Source: Halocafeteria seosinensis (taxonomy: Eukaryota > Sar > Bigyra > Bicosoecida). From it: DNA of 63,039 bases. Each line of letters begins with the position of its first letter. Position 1 is the first letter of the stretch. The notes under the pieces were generated by a model. That model did not search any database and was not told where the DNA came from. It worked only from the letters and a program-made list of their open reading frames with translations. The position numbers and the translations under genes are program-made. The stretch spans positions 1 to 63,039 of the forward strand of contig LVLI01000481.1 of the NCBI GenBank assembly GCA_001687465.1, given 5' to 3'. Positions 54,167 through 63,039 of this stretch are shown one piece after another.

Positions 54167-57100
54167 ATGGCGTCAGCTTCTCCATCCAACAACAACCATC
54201 ATGCGTCAAAACGGCGTAAAGTGGAGCACACCTCTCCACCTTTATCTCCAGCTGTCTCCGGGGGTGAAGGGACCCCTCCGCCATTATCATTGAATACTCC
54301 ACCCCAGCATCAACATACGTGGCGCTCACCGTCGAGTCCAGGAGATGGTGGTGGTGGGGGTAATAGTAGCTCGGTTTCATCGGCCGCTAGCTCAGGGAAA
54401 ACACGTACAGTTGGATACTACCTCAAAGACAGCCTCTCGAGCACTTTATGGACGTGGAAAACACGGAAAAATGCGTTTGTAGACTATGTAAGTCGTGTCC
54501 ACTACATAAGCAAATCGACACCGATGAATACAATGGGGAATTGTATTGGAATGCAGATACGAAGTCTAAATGACGGAAATGAACGGAGGAAAGTGGTACA
54601 GGAGAAGCCACCTCTAATGCTAGCCCGAGAGTGTGTTTCATCGGGCCTCTACGAGTTCGCCTATTGTGTAAGAGTACCTTATCGATCTCTACGACCTATC
54701 GCCAAGACTGTATGTGCTTGTGTCCTGCAGTTAGCGGCCGTGGAGCGCTTTGGGTTGGATGATCTAGGCGTACCTTTCTCCGTGGACTCGCCAAGTCTCA
54801 CAAAAGCTATTGAGGCACGATGGATACTCGAGGATTCAGTTGGAAACCCAGGAGAAGTTGATACAGGCCGTACAGCATCGTCCACACCGTATCAGTACGT
54901 AACTGTGGACTCCACCGGCGCTGCAGCGTTGGGATATCTGGACTTTATTGTCTCTGAATACCACTCGTCTCGAAACCAACAAGAGGAAGGCACACACATC
55001 ACTCGGATAATGACAACATTTGATGGTGCGGGAGAAGAAGATGTAGTCAAGTTCTCGAACATATTGCAATATCATGGGGTCTTCAGGAAGAAGGTACTCC
55101 TAGATACTGTACGAATCGCTCGGGGAGAGAAGGACTCCCTTCACACGGAGGTTCACGCAGAGGCTTACCATGGCATTGTTGGGGCGGCCAATAGAGTTGG
55201 GCACTTAGGAGCTGTTGAAAATGGAAATGGAACCAATAAAGGAAGAGAGCCACAAACTTTGCCCTCCGTAGGGTTGTCAGCGCCACAGTGGCTACACCGA
55301 AAGAAAGCACGGCAAGAAGCCGTGGTACTACTTGTAGCTTGCTTCGATGCCAATCGATGTGAATTACACGTTAACAATTTAAGCAATGCTTCAACTCTTT
55401 TGGAAGCCGTACGAACTCTTCAATCAACCGCGAACGTTGCTCATCACCGGAGCTTAGTCGAACCGGGACCTACATCAGAGTCCCGTGCAGCTCGGATTGT
55501 CTCCAATGTATTGCCGCTTTACGTCCAACTGGTAAAAAGCCTTGAATCAAGGGATACCCAAAGCGGAGAAGATAAGAAAGGTTTCAAGCACACTATCAAC
55601 GGGGATTTACTCTCTGAAGCAATACAGCTCGAGAGCATCCACAGTGAGGACACTACGAAGCCGGAAAAAAGTGGGCAACCTCAAGGTAGCTCGGTAGAAT
55701 ACGCAGACCAGATTGCTGATAGGCTTGGCAATCAGTCACATGTCGCAGAGTCTAGTAGGGCCTCAACCGAATCGTTGGCAAGTTTGGTGGAGCGCTCGGT
55801 TCCCGTCATTCCGGCTACTAGCGACAGCAGGTCGGCCGTGAATCATATTTTGCGTGAGTACTTGCAGCAACGCTTCGAAGAGCTCCCACACAATGTGCAA
55901 TCAAAGGAGGTATTGACGTTTTTGCAAAGAACTTTTGAAACTGTGGCTACACAAGCCTTAACGTGGTTAACAAAGGACATTGCTAGGTCCCTCCGTAACT
56001 CTGTTGTTTCAGGAACTTCAGATAATGCTTGTTTGGATACTATGAAGAATCCAATAATGGATGATTTACCTGACAATGCTCTTATTCATATGGTCAACGT
56101 TGTCGACGCTTTCTCGCAAAAACTCTTTTGTATCGTAAATGGGATTTCGCTTTGCAGCCAAACCCAGCGTGCAATGGATGCTGTTTCTACCTCTGCCATA
56201 CAGAAGGAACTTGAAGGATCTGTATTGCCTTCATATGAACAAGCGGCTCAACTAACGTTAGAGGACCATGCTTGTCATTTCTATTGGAGGCTTCTTCAGT
56301 GTAGCCGGTTTTTTCTCCAGAGCCATGTTGCAAAAAGAAAGGGTTCGTCACCAACTATCGCGTCGTCTATCAGAGATAGTGCTTTGCCGATTGACAAATA
56401 TGCGGACGTTTTTGTGGGAATTTCAAGTGAAGTGGTTGAATTAGACGGCATTGATCCTCAATTGCCGTGCGAGGTCCTGTTTGCAGTGAGGTATTGGTGC
56501 GGTTTAACAAGCGCGCTGCTCACCGACGCTATACTCAAGTGCATTTCAATGGATCGGAAAAATGGAAGTGATAAAGGAGGTGAAAATGCCAAAGATAGTA
56601 AAGAAGAAACCGCCAGCTCATCTCGTGGACTTTTTGGAACGTTCGATGACCATGTTGTTTCCTCAGTCGCTAACTGCGTTTGCCGACGCGCCGCGGATTC
56701 AGGCGTAAGCAATACCACTGCGGTCCTCCTAAAAATGGTTTGCGATTCTGCAGCTTTCTGCGACAAGATGCTTAGTTATGCAATTCATGCGAATTCAGAT
56801 GCCGAGTATGCCCTCATAGTACCTTCTCTGCTGGTTATGCTCGCCGATATAAGGCTGCAGCGAAACGGTATCCGGGACATGCAGACCACTGGTTTGAATC
56901 GTGTTTCATGGTGGCACTTTGTTGAATCATCGTCTGTGTCTGAACTATCGGAAGTGGTAACATTATATAGCAACGGCCTGCTTCGAAACGCAGAGGTCAT
57001 GGATGCTGTTGTCGCGGAGAACTTTGTTTCAACCTGCAGGGATAAAGTGGACCTACGGGCCATAGTGTTTAGAGACCTTCAACCTATCTTTGCACCCTGG

Positions 57101-57685
57101 CTGCAGCTTATGTATCACGATAAACACTGCAATGCTATATTTTTCCGCTTAGTCTTAAGCTTAACACAGTTGCAGTTCCACGAAACAGCATGCATACTTG
57201 GCCAAACCCTTGAGGGTTTAAGCTCTGTCCAGTATCTTACAATCATGGTGAAATCGAGCAATGAATTGATCAAGGGTTTCCAGAGGACCGTTTCAGAAGA
57301 CGACGATTGCAACGTCGATTTGCGTGAAGTTGCTGACAGGTTCATAGAAGATAAACTATGGACGGATTTTCTCTGGAGCTCCGGGGCCGCAGAGTGGTTA
57401 CTTCATCTGTGGTACTGCCAAGTTGCTGCTTTGTATGATGACGATACGATGGAAGAGGGAATTGAAACTCGTCGTGGAAAAGATTTATCTTCTCAGACGT
57501 CAGTACGGATTCGTGTCGCTTTAGCAGAGGCTGTACGCAACAAGCTGTCCCGGGAAGTGTCAAGTCTTCAGAACTCAGCTGTGAGGCAAGAGGATCCATA
57601 CAGAGAAGACTGGTGCATACGAGAAACTCTGCATAAGCTCTATTCCTCCCTGTGTGAGAGTACGGGAAGCTGCATGCCGAGCTGA
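54167..57685 (+). CDS. Large helical protein, unrecognised (weak Mediator-like hints)
   Basis: About 1128 residues if two introns are removed (54488-54556, 69 nt; 54668-54730, 63 nt). Both have good GTAAG donors and TGCAG acceptors, but lengths are multiples of three and contain no stop, so the unspliced frame is also open. The N terminus is Ser/Pro/His/Gly-rich with a basic patch (SKRRKVEH, possible nuclear signal). The rest is helical and Leu-rich with no repeats or catalytic motif; segments such as ILQYHGVFRKKVLLDTVRIA loosely recall MED12-type subunits. A nuclear complex scaffold is one possibility; I do not claim it. ATG 54167 is the first in-frame ATG. Confidence 0.55.
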   Translation: MASASPSNNNHHASKRRKVEHTSPPLSPAVSGGEGTPPPLSLNTPPQHQHTWRSPSSPGDGGGGGNSSSVSSAASSGKTRTVGYYLKDSLSSTLWTWKTRKNAFVDYVSRVHYISKSTPMNTMGNCIGMQIRSLNDGNERRKVVQEKPPLMLARECVSSGLYEFAYCVRVPYRSLRPIAKTVCACVLQLAAVERFGLDDLGVPFSVDSPSLTKAIEARWILEDSVGNPGEVDTGRTASSTPYQYVTVDSTGAAALGYLDFIVSEYHSSRNQQEEGTHITRIMTTFDGAGEEDVVKFSNILQYHGVFRKKVLLDTVRIARGEKDSLHTEVHAEAYHGIVGAANRVGHLGAVENGNGTNKGREPQTLPSVGLSAPQWLHRKKARQEAVVLLVACFDANRCELHVNNLSNASTLLEAVRTLQSTANVAHHRSLVEPGPTSESRAARIVSNVLPLYVQLVKSLESRDTQSGEDKKGFKHTINGDLLSEAIQLESIHSEDTTKPEKSGQPQGSSVEYADQIADRLGNQSHVAESSRASTESLASLVERSVPVIPATSDSRSAVNHILREYLQQRFEELPHNVQSKEVLTFLQRTFETVATQALTWLTKDIARSLRNSVVSGTSDNACLDTMKNPIMDDLPDNALIHMVNVVDAFSQKLFCIVNGISLCSQTQRAMDAVSTSAIQKELEGSVLPSYEQAAQLTLEDHACHFYWRLLQCSRFFLQSHVAKRKGSSPTIASSIRDSALPIDKYADVFVGISSEVVELDGIDPQLPCEVLFAVRYWCGLTSALLTDAILKCISMDRKNGSDKGGENAKDSKEETASSSRGLFGTFDDHVVSSVANCVCRRAADSGVSNTTAVLLKMVCDSAAFCDKMLSYAIHANSDAEYALIVPSLLVMLADIRLQRNGIRDMQTTGLNRVSWWHFVESSSVSELSEVVTLYSNGLLRNAEVMDAVVAENFVSTCRDKVDLRAIVFRDLQPIFAPWLQLMYHDKHCNAIFFRLVLSLTQLQFHETACILGQTLEGLSSVQYLTIMVKSSNELIKGFQRTVSEDDDCNVDLREVADRFIEDKLWTDFLWSSGAAEWLLHLWYCQVAALYDDDTMEEGIETRRGKDLSSQTSVRIRVALAEAVRNKLSREVSSLQNSAVRQEDPYREDWCIRETLHKLYSSLCESTGSCMPS

Positions 57686-58079
57686 ATCGTTGGTTTGTCC
57701 TAGTTATTGTCCTAGTCATTGTAGTCTCCGGCTGCCTACCTCATCAAGTAAATCGGGCGACAAACAGTTGCCTACAAGTAAGTGATCGGTCACTCGAGAC
57801 TAGAAGCTCCATGTCTCGATCACCTTGTTCAAGCACCCCCATAAAGGGCAATAATGAAACCACTAGTAAAATTTACAGATAATTCGCTTGTAAATACTTC
57901 GCGTCGCTCCCCTTCCAAAAGTTGAAGTTCCCACCCCTTAGTTACCCTTCACAAGTAGGTAGACCTGACACCACCTGTTAGTGAGCGTCTTGACTGAACA
58001 CGACAGAGTAAGACAATGTAAATGCACTTGGTATAAGATATTTTTTCTGTGTTTTTTGGTATCTGTTCCCGGAAATAGA
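57686..58079. other. Intergenic
   Basis: No gene seen; a short in-frame ORF precedes the next ATG. Confidence 0.35.
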
Positions 58080-58743
58080 ATGAGTGGAGGAAGGAAAAGG
58101 ACCACCGCCACCAGCAGCAGCAGTATGCAGGGCGCTATGGAGGACGATGAAGATGATGCAGGAGAAGCTACAAGTGCTTCCGGGATGAGTTACGGTGCCC
58201 GTATTGTCCGAAATCAGGTGAAATCGATCCAGAACTCAATCAAGCGACAGCAGCGAAAAGAGGAGCAGAAACGCTCTTCCTCATCGGCTACAGGGAAGCA
58301 GGGTATACAACAGAAGAAAGGCCATACGAGGAAGCCATTGTCCTCGTCAGCCAAACGCTCTCGTCAAAGGAAGAGGGACCGTCGCCAACAACAAGCGGAG
58401 GAGTCGTCCGGAGCCCAGTCGACGAAGAAGAAGCGTATGCGGTCCCACGGAACCAACACCTTTACTACGAATATACTAGGTAAGTGTAGTACCATGGTTA
58501 TTGTTGAGTTTTGCTGAACTAGGTGGTAGTGCTTTTGTCGTTGTTGTGGCGTACCCAACAGAGCAAAAAATGCGTCAAGAGTCGCTGGAAGCGCAGTCCA
58601 AGCGAAAGCGGAATTTGAGTGTGATTCGACAGATGGATGCCATTGGGGCGCCTTCGCGAAGAAAGCTACAGCATCAGGAACAGTGGCAAACAAGAGGCGA
58701 GGACAATCCGCATAGGGCTATCAGTGAAATATACGGGGTATAG
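58080..58743 (+). CDS. Small basic nuclear/nucleolar-type protein
   Basis: Exons 58080-58479 and 58562-58743; 193 residues. The acceptor at 58561 (82-nt intron) was preferred to a nearer one that would give 43 nt. Very rich in Lys/Arg/Ser/Gln (KAKR-like runs: SSAKRSRQRKRDRRQQQAEE, STKKKRMRSHG), a composition seen in ribosome-biogenesis or chromatin proteins. The tail ENSSLVI-free region has RKRNLSVIRQMDAIGAPSRR. No family assigned. Stop-to-stop gap with the next gene is 25 bases. Confidence 0.5.
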
Positions 58744-58768
58744 TTCCACTGTTGGACGATCTAGTAAA

Positions 58769-60217
58769 CTAATTAACGAAGTTCAGACCGTCGGGATACC
58801 TTGCGTTCTCGGTAGATGATAGATTGCCGGAAATAGTGTCCTGCACCTTTTTCAGGACGTGACCAACGTCCATGGAGCGATCCTGCCGCAGATAATTATC
58901 GTTCCAGAAACGAGATAGGTGTCTGTTCCCGCTGTCACAGAGAAGAGTGACTATTTTGCGATTTCCATTTTGTGCCTGGACATGTCGGACGAGCTTTATT
59001 ACGGCGACAAGATTCATGGCCGAAGAGCTGCCAATGAAGAGACCTTCTTTGTGGAGTACATAGCGCGACATTGCTACAACTTCTTCATCCGTGACAGCGA
59101 ATGCGTCGTCGATTATCGCTTGCTCAAAATTATTAGTTACACGGTCTAATCCGACACCTTCAATAATGGTGTCGTAGCGATGCCTCCTAAGACGTCGCTC
59201 AGCCTGCTGTGCTGCATAGGCTACACTGTATTTCACCTTGTTATACAAACTACTTCCAGGAGGATCTGCAAGAAAGATGCCGATATCAGGCTTTAGCTCC
59301 TTGAGGAATCGAGACACCCCCGCTATCGTTCCGCCCGTACCAGCTCCCATAACAACTGCGTCTATTTGTCCATTGTTCGTTTGATGCCATATTTCGGGAC
59401 CGGTATTGTAGTAATGTGCTCTAAAATTTGAGTGGTTTTCGAACTGGTCGACAAATATGCTCCCGGGATGCGCCTCAGCAGCCCGTCTAGCAAGATTAAC
59501 GTAATGATCTTGATTGACAATCGCCACCGGCTTGACACGGGATACATGGGCTCCCAGCTTTTCCAGAGTGTCACTTTTTTCTTTAGCTTGGTCATCTGGT
59601 AAATATATGTGGCACGTATAACCCATCGCTGTAGTATGCGTAGAGAAGAATTCGTAAAAGCATCGCGGACCCGTAACTTAAAACCCTTGACGAACCTCGA
59701 CATAAGAGCGCTAAACTAATACCTGTACTTCCACTGGTTCCTTCATATACTGATCCTCCTTCTTGGAGCTCTCCCGATTTCGAAGCGTCAAGCAGCACTT
59801 GTTTTGCAACACGGTCCTTGGAACTTCCACCGGGATTTGCATATTCCACTTTTCCCTGTCAAACCAGTACGCGGTTTCAATTCTCACAGGCAGGAAATCG
59901 GTTCTGTTCTGACACGGCACGAGACGTACATAAATTTCGCACCCTGTGGCCTGTGATAAACAATTGATTCTAACCATAGGGGTATTCCCAATAAGCTCCA
60001 CCCACGACGATAACACGTTCGGGGTTTGGTCTGTTGTCGTTTTCTCCTCTTCTCCGAAGAGCCTTCGTCTTAACCATTGTAACCATCCCTCTGAGGAGGC
60101 AGAATGGTATTTGGCATAACGTGTGGCATTATAGAGGACATTGATCGCCACTAGCGTCGTAATCACTCCAACTGAGTAGTACGCGGCTGCCTGTTTGTAC
60201 TCCAATATCCAGCTCAT
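58769..60217 (-). CDS. Cysteine-synthase-like PLP enzyme with N-terminal membrane anchor
   Basis: Minus-strand exons 60217-59930, 59855-59702, 59628-58769; 433 residues. A hydrophobic helix near residues 12-27 (YYSVGVITTLVAINVLY) precedes a fold-II PLP domain: LIGNTPMVRI, NPGGSSKDR with PLP Lys109, EGTSGSTG phosphate-binding loop, GAGTGGTIAGVSRF, EGVG, and LLCDSGNRHLS. This matches O-acetylserine sulfhydrylase/cystathionine beta-synthase enzymes; the anchor and overall layout resemble yeast Mcy1, a mitochondrial outer-membrane cysteine-synthase homologue of unsettled activity. No CBS regulatory domain. The second intron uses a GTCGAG donor, an unusual consensus here, supported by frame and length (73 nt). 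Confidence 0.82.
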
Positions 60218-60693
60218 CACCACGCGCACTACTACTACCAGCTATGTAGTACATAACAAACAATGCGATTCGACCACAACACCGGCGCATGTGATATTTA
60301 ATGAGCCTACTCAAGGAAAAAGGGGCCAACTTCACAAGGAAGCGCCCCAGCTTCACACGTTGTTACAACAATCTGGCAACAATACCATAATGCAGTCTCC
60401 TAGGTCGGAAGTATGCGCGACAGAGTGACCTGCAAAATTCAGTGTTTCTACCGGCGTTTATTTAGAAGGAACATTGTCTGATGAACTGTGACTGCATTTT
60501 TGTTGATTCAGACGCTCAACCGTGACCATAGTATCAATCACCCTGTTATTGAGATCGGTCTTGGCATTGTTGTGCAATGCTTGCGCCGTGGAGTGCCTCT
60601 AGTTTATTCCTGGGAGAATTCGTATGCCCTTTATCTTTACTAATATGTGAGTTGGGCAATACTGTTTTCAACCCTGTTTGCGGCTCAAGTACT
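60218..60693. other. Intergenic
   Basis: Divergent/tail region between the cysteine-synthase-like and ankyrin genes; nothing recognised. Confidence 0.35.
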
Positions 60694-62274
60694 TCAAGAA
60701 GTGTAGTCTTGCTGCTTAAGGATAAATATGGTTTCTCTCAAATAGGCGACATCGACGTTGCGGTGACTAGGATCGGATTCGTTGTCGCCGAGTTCACCCA
60801 AGAATGCTTGAGTGGCTTCTAACGGAGTCCGGTTTTCAGAATCCACAGCTACGGGAGATGCTTCATGACGTAAGAGAGTCTTCACACATTTCAAGTGGTC
60901 TGAGCTGCCCCCCAACGCAGCGGTATGCAATGTACTCCTACGTTGTCCCTGGAAATTGGGATTTGCTCCGTGCTCCAGCAAGAGTTCCAGCACATTGTTA
61001 ACGCCTTTCGCTGCCGCGTCATACAAAGCTTTATTGAGTTGCATGGACATATCCACTTCCATAGCCCCATTTGCGCGACTCAGGTAACCAAGCGCGTACC
61101 GCACAAAATCTTCATGAGCTCTAAGCACTGCCATTTGGATAGGAAACTGGTCTGCAATGTTCGTTCCTGCATCCCAGAAAGCAAGACCGTATCGTTCCAA
61201 CTGTTGGGTAGCCTCTATGGATCCTACATCAGCCGCCTCGTGTTGCAATGTCTGACCACTGTTGTCTTTAATGTTGGGAAGCTGCGCAGGGTCCACGCGA
61301 TCCAGTAGAACAGGGAGCACATTGGGGTTAGAATTTGATATGGAGACGTGTAGTGGAGTTCTTCCATTCGCTGTTGCTTCATTCTGAGGATCGCTCCCAC
61401 ACTTATCAATCAAATACGCAACAATATCCTCGGAAGCTTCTCTGCAACTCAGTGTGATCCGTGAGCACCTACAATGCACACAGGGGATAGATCTTTTATG
61501 CCTTACCTCGCCGATATGTAGAGCGGGGTCGCCTTTTCTCTATTCCTCATTCTTGTGTCAGCCCCGTGTTCTACTAAGGTAGCAACAGCATCCTTCGAAG
61601 ACGCTTTACATGCATACTGCGGACCATCGACCGTGTCGCTGATGCAGTGTGAATGAGTGTATACGAGAATTCACAGCATACCAGAAGAGCAGTCCAACCA
61701 TTTGGCTTTCTGTCATTAGGATTCGCACCAAACTTTACTAGCGTGTCAACACATCTCGTATATCCTCCTGCACCCATCCAATGAACGAAGAAACTACCAA
61801 CACTGGCTTTCCCTATGATGTAGCAGTTCTTTCGGGGTTTTTCGCACCTGCAGCTGCCAACATGAGTGGAGTCTTCCATGATTTATCTCGTGCATCGATG
61901 ATTTGCTCCCAAATTTGCTTGTGTTCTGTGGTATCCTCGTAGTGCGCCTTCACGTAGTTCTGGATTTGCCCTAGTAAATACTCCAACACTTGCTGTAGCC
62001 CGCTGTTGGCCGCTTTGTGAATGGGCCCTTGGCCTTCTGTATCAAAGACACTTTCTTGTTGCTCCTGCTTCTTCTTCTTCTTCGATCGCCTTCGTGTTTT
62101 TTTCATATCTTTTTCCGAGCAGAGTAAACCCTCGACCACCACCGAAATACCACCTTGCGCTTCCAACCACTGTCCGAGTCCGTTCACACGTTCATGTTCG
62201 TCGGACGCTGGAGTGGTGGTGGCAGAGCTGCAGAGTTTCCTGAGTTCCACGAAAGGATGCTCCACTGAAGACAT
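60694..62274 (-). CDS. Ankyrin-repeat protein
   Basis: Minus-strand exons 62274-61848, 61767-61682, 61616-61507, 61441-60694; 456 residues. A ~85-residue leader with a basic run (KKTRRRSKKKKKQEQQES) leads into ankyrin units: GQGPIHKAANSGLQQVLEYL, KTPLMLAAAGG, CVDTLVKFGANPNDRKPNGW, ATLVEHGADTRMRN, GRTPLHVSIS, TLQHEAADVGSIEA, LELLLEHGANPNFQ, STLHTAALGG. Ankyrin solenoids bind partner proteins; no other domain is present. Partner unknown. Introns 80, 65 and 65 nt. Confidence 0.82.
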
Positions 62275-62909
62275 GGCACTATACCCTAATCCTAATCGGA
62301 TTCACTCTTGTATACTATAGTACGGCACGACGAATTGTGAAGTATGTCTTTACGGGGTATGCAGCAAACTACAATACGCGTTACATGGAACATTGAACCA
62401 TGGTTTAAGGAACCATTACGGCACCCAAAACTCACTCGACCAGATTGGCGAAATACATCACTCATGATCAATACGTATGCCTCACCACTACCCATTGAGG
62501 ACGTGGAATACTAGCTGGTGTGTTACGTGTTTGTGAAGCATATATCGTGGTCACCTATGCTATGATAACAGGTCTAGCGCTCGAGTCTCTATCCATCTGC
62601 TCAGTCAATGGAACTACATGTCTTACTAGCGTAGCCAAGATACTCAAGGAGTACTATATATAAGTCACGGTAATACTGCGCAGGTACCTGTCAAACACAC
62701 GTTCAGCAACAGCAACCAACAGACACATATAGCCAAGAAAGACCGCGTATAGGATCGTCGGTAAGGTTATTTGGTCCTTGACGAGACCTGCAATATACAA
62801 CTGGTTGTGATGGGAATAATCTGCGCACTCCTCTGGAATCTCGGGGAAAGTCAGAGTCAGAATGCTGAGTCATCCTGACATGACATTGGCTGGACACACA
62901 CACAAATGT
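62275..62909. other. Intergenic
   Basis: Nothing recognised; borders the MITE-family element. Confidence 0.35.
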
Positions 62910-63039
62910 GACAGATAGCCCACCGGCCGGGAAGTTGACCACATCCTCTTAACGAGGAGCGGTATGCGCCCGTGTTAAGCAGCGACGGGCCCGCTGTTCC
63001 TGCAGCCTTGCTGACATGCGCCGTGAGGGAACACAGCAC
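62910..63039 (+). mobile_element. Longer MITE-family relative, cut by window edge
   Basis: 62910-62989 matches, in reverse orientation, the right arm of the 38.6-kb MITE, including the terminal repeat and the inner cgaggagcggtatgcgccc. It then continues into sequence (gcccgctgttcctgcag...) absent from that MITE. This suggests the 151-bp element is an internal deletion product of a larger one that starts here. Confidence 0.7.

Noticed and set aside
1-63039. CRISPR arrays, operons, bacterial promoters or Shine-Dalgarno sites
   Set aside because: The window is eukaryotic with spliceosomal introns; no such arrays were seen.
1-63039. tRNA genes
   Set aside because: No A-box/B-box pair with a foldable cloverleaf was found by eye.

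Overview
Eukaryotic nuclear DNA from a unicellular or simple protist or alga of uncertain lineage. Evidence: most genes are split by short spliceosomal introns (mostly 56-86 nt, GTAAG/GTACG donors, CAG/TAG acceptors). The products are nuclear-encoded mitochondrial proteins (E3/DLD, mL43, a presequence-bearing P-loop ATPase, a DMAC1-like protein), a peroxisomal acyltransferase, a Qb-SNARE, SUMO E2 enzymes, an mRNA-export helicase and a HOOK-type adaptor. A HOOK adaptor implies dynein/microtubule transport, which argues against red algae. I cannot assign a phylum from the sequence alone.

Layout. 1-7.9 kb is a disturbed, repeat-rich zone: the edge of a minus-strand P/Q-rich ORF, a decayed tetratricopeptide gene, two copies of a dispersed repeat (one carrying a 354-bp insertion), a mitochondrial P-loop ATPase, and a PP2A-methylesterase-like gene cut short exactly at a repeat boundary. 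8-14.6 kb: an intronless bacterial-looking gene flanked by about 145-bp direct repeats, a six-exon secreted carboxylesterase, and an intronless anhydro-N-acetylmuramic acid kinase. 14.6-20.2 kb: a long disordered protein, an EF-hand-like protein and a DMAC1-like protein. 20.3-25.0 kb: three UBC9 (SUMO-conjugating E2) genes with identical intron positions in +/-/+ orientation, with one unrecognised gene between the second and third.

25-45.6 kb is dense housekeeping: mL43, Vti1-like SNARE, WDR13-like protein, a Ca3427-type periplasmic-binding-fold protein, a secreted Cys-rich protein, UAP56/DDX39, dihydrolipoyl dehydrogenase, a MITE, HOOK, a small coiled-coil protein, and a ten-exon carnitine acetyltransferase ending in AKL. 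46.8-62.3 kb: a disordered protein, C1D, an HCN/CNG-like channel, an 1128-aa unknown, a basic nuclear protein, an Mcy1-like membrane-anchored cysteine-synthase homologue and an ankyrin protein. The right edge enters a larger relative of the MITE.

Genes are packed as convergent pairs with stop-to-stop gaps often of only 25-170 bp. Themes: mitochondrial and acyl/lipid metabolism (DLD, carnitine acetyltransferase, carboxylesterase), SUMO (three UBC9 genes plus a SUMO-interacting-motif-like tail on the TPR gene), and recent mobile-element activity that has damaged at least one gene. All exon joins were read by eye from splice consensus, reading frame and family alignment; no transcript evidence was available.
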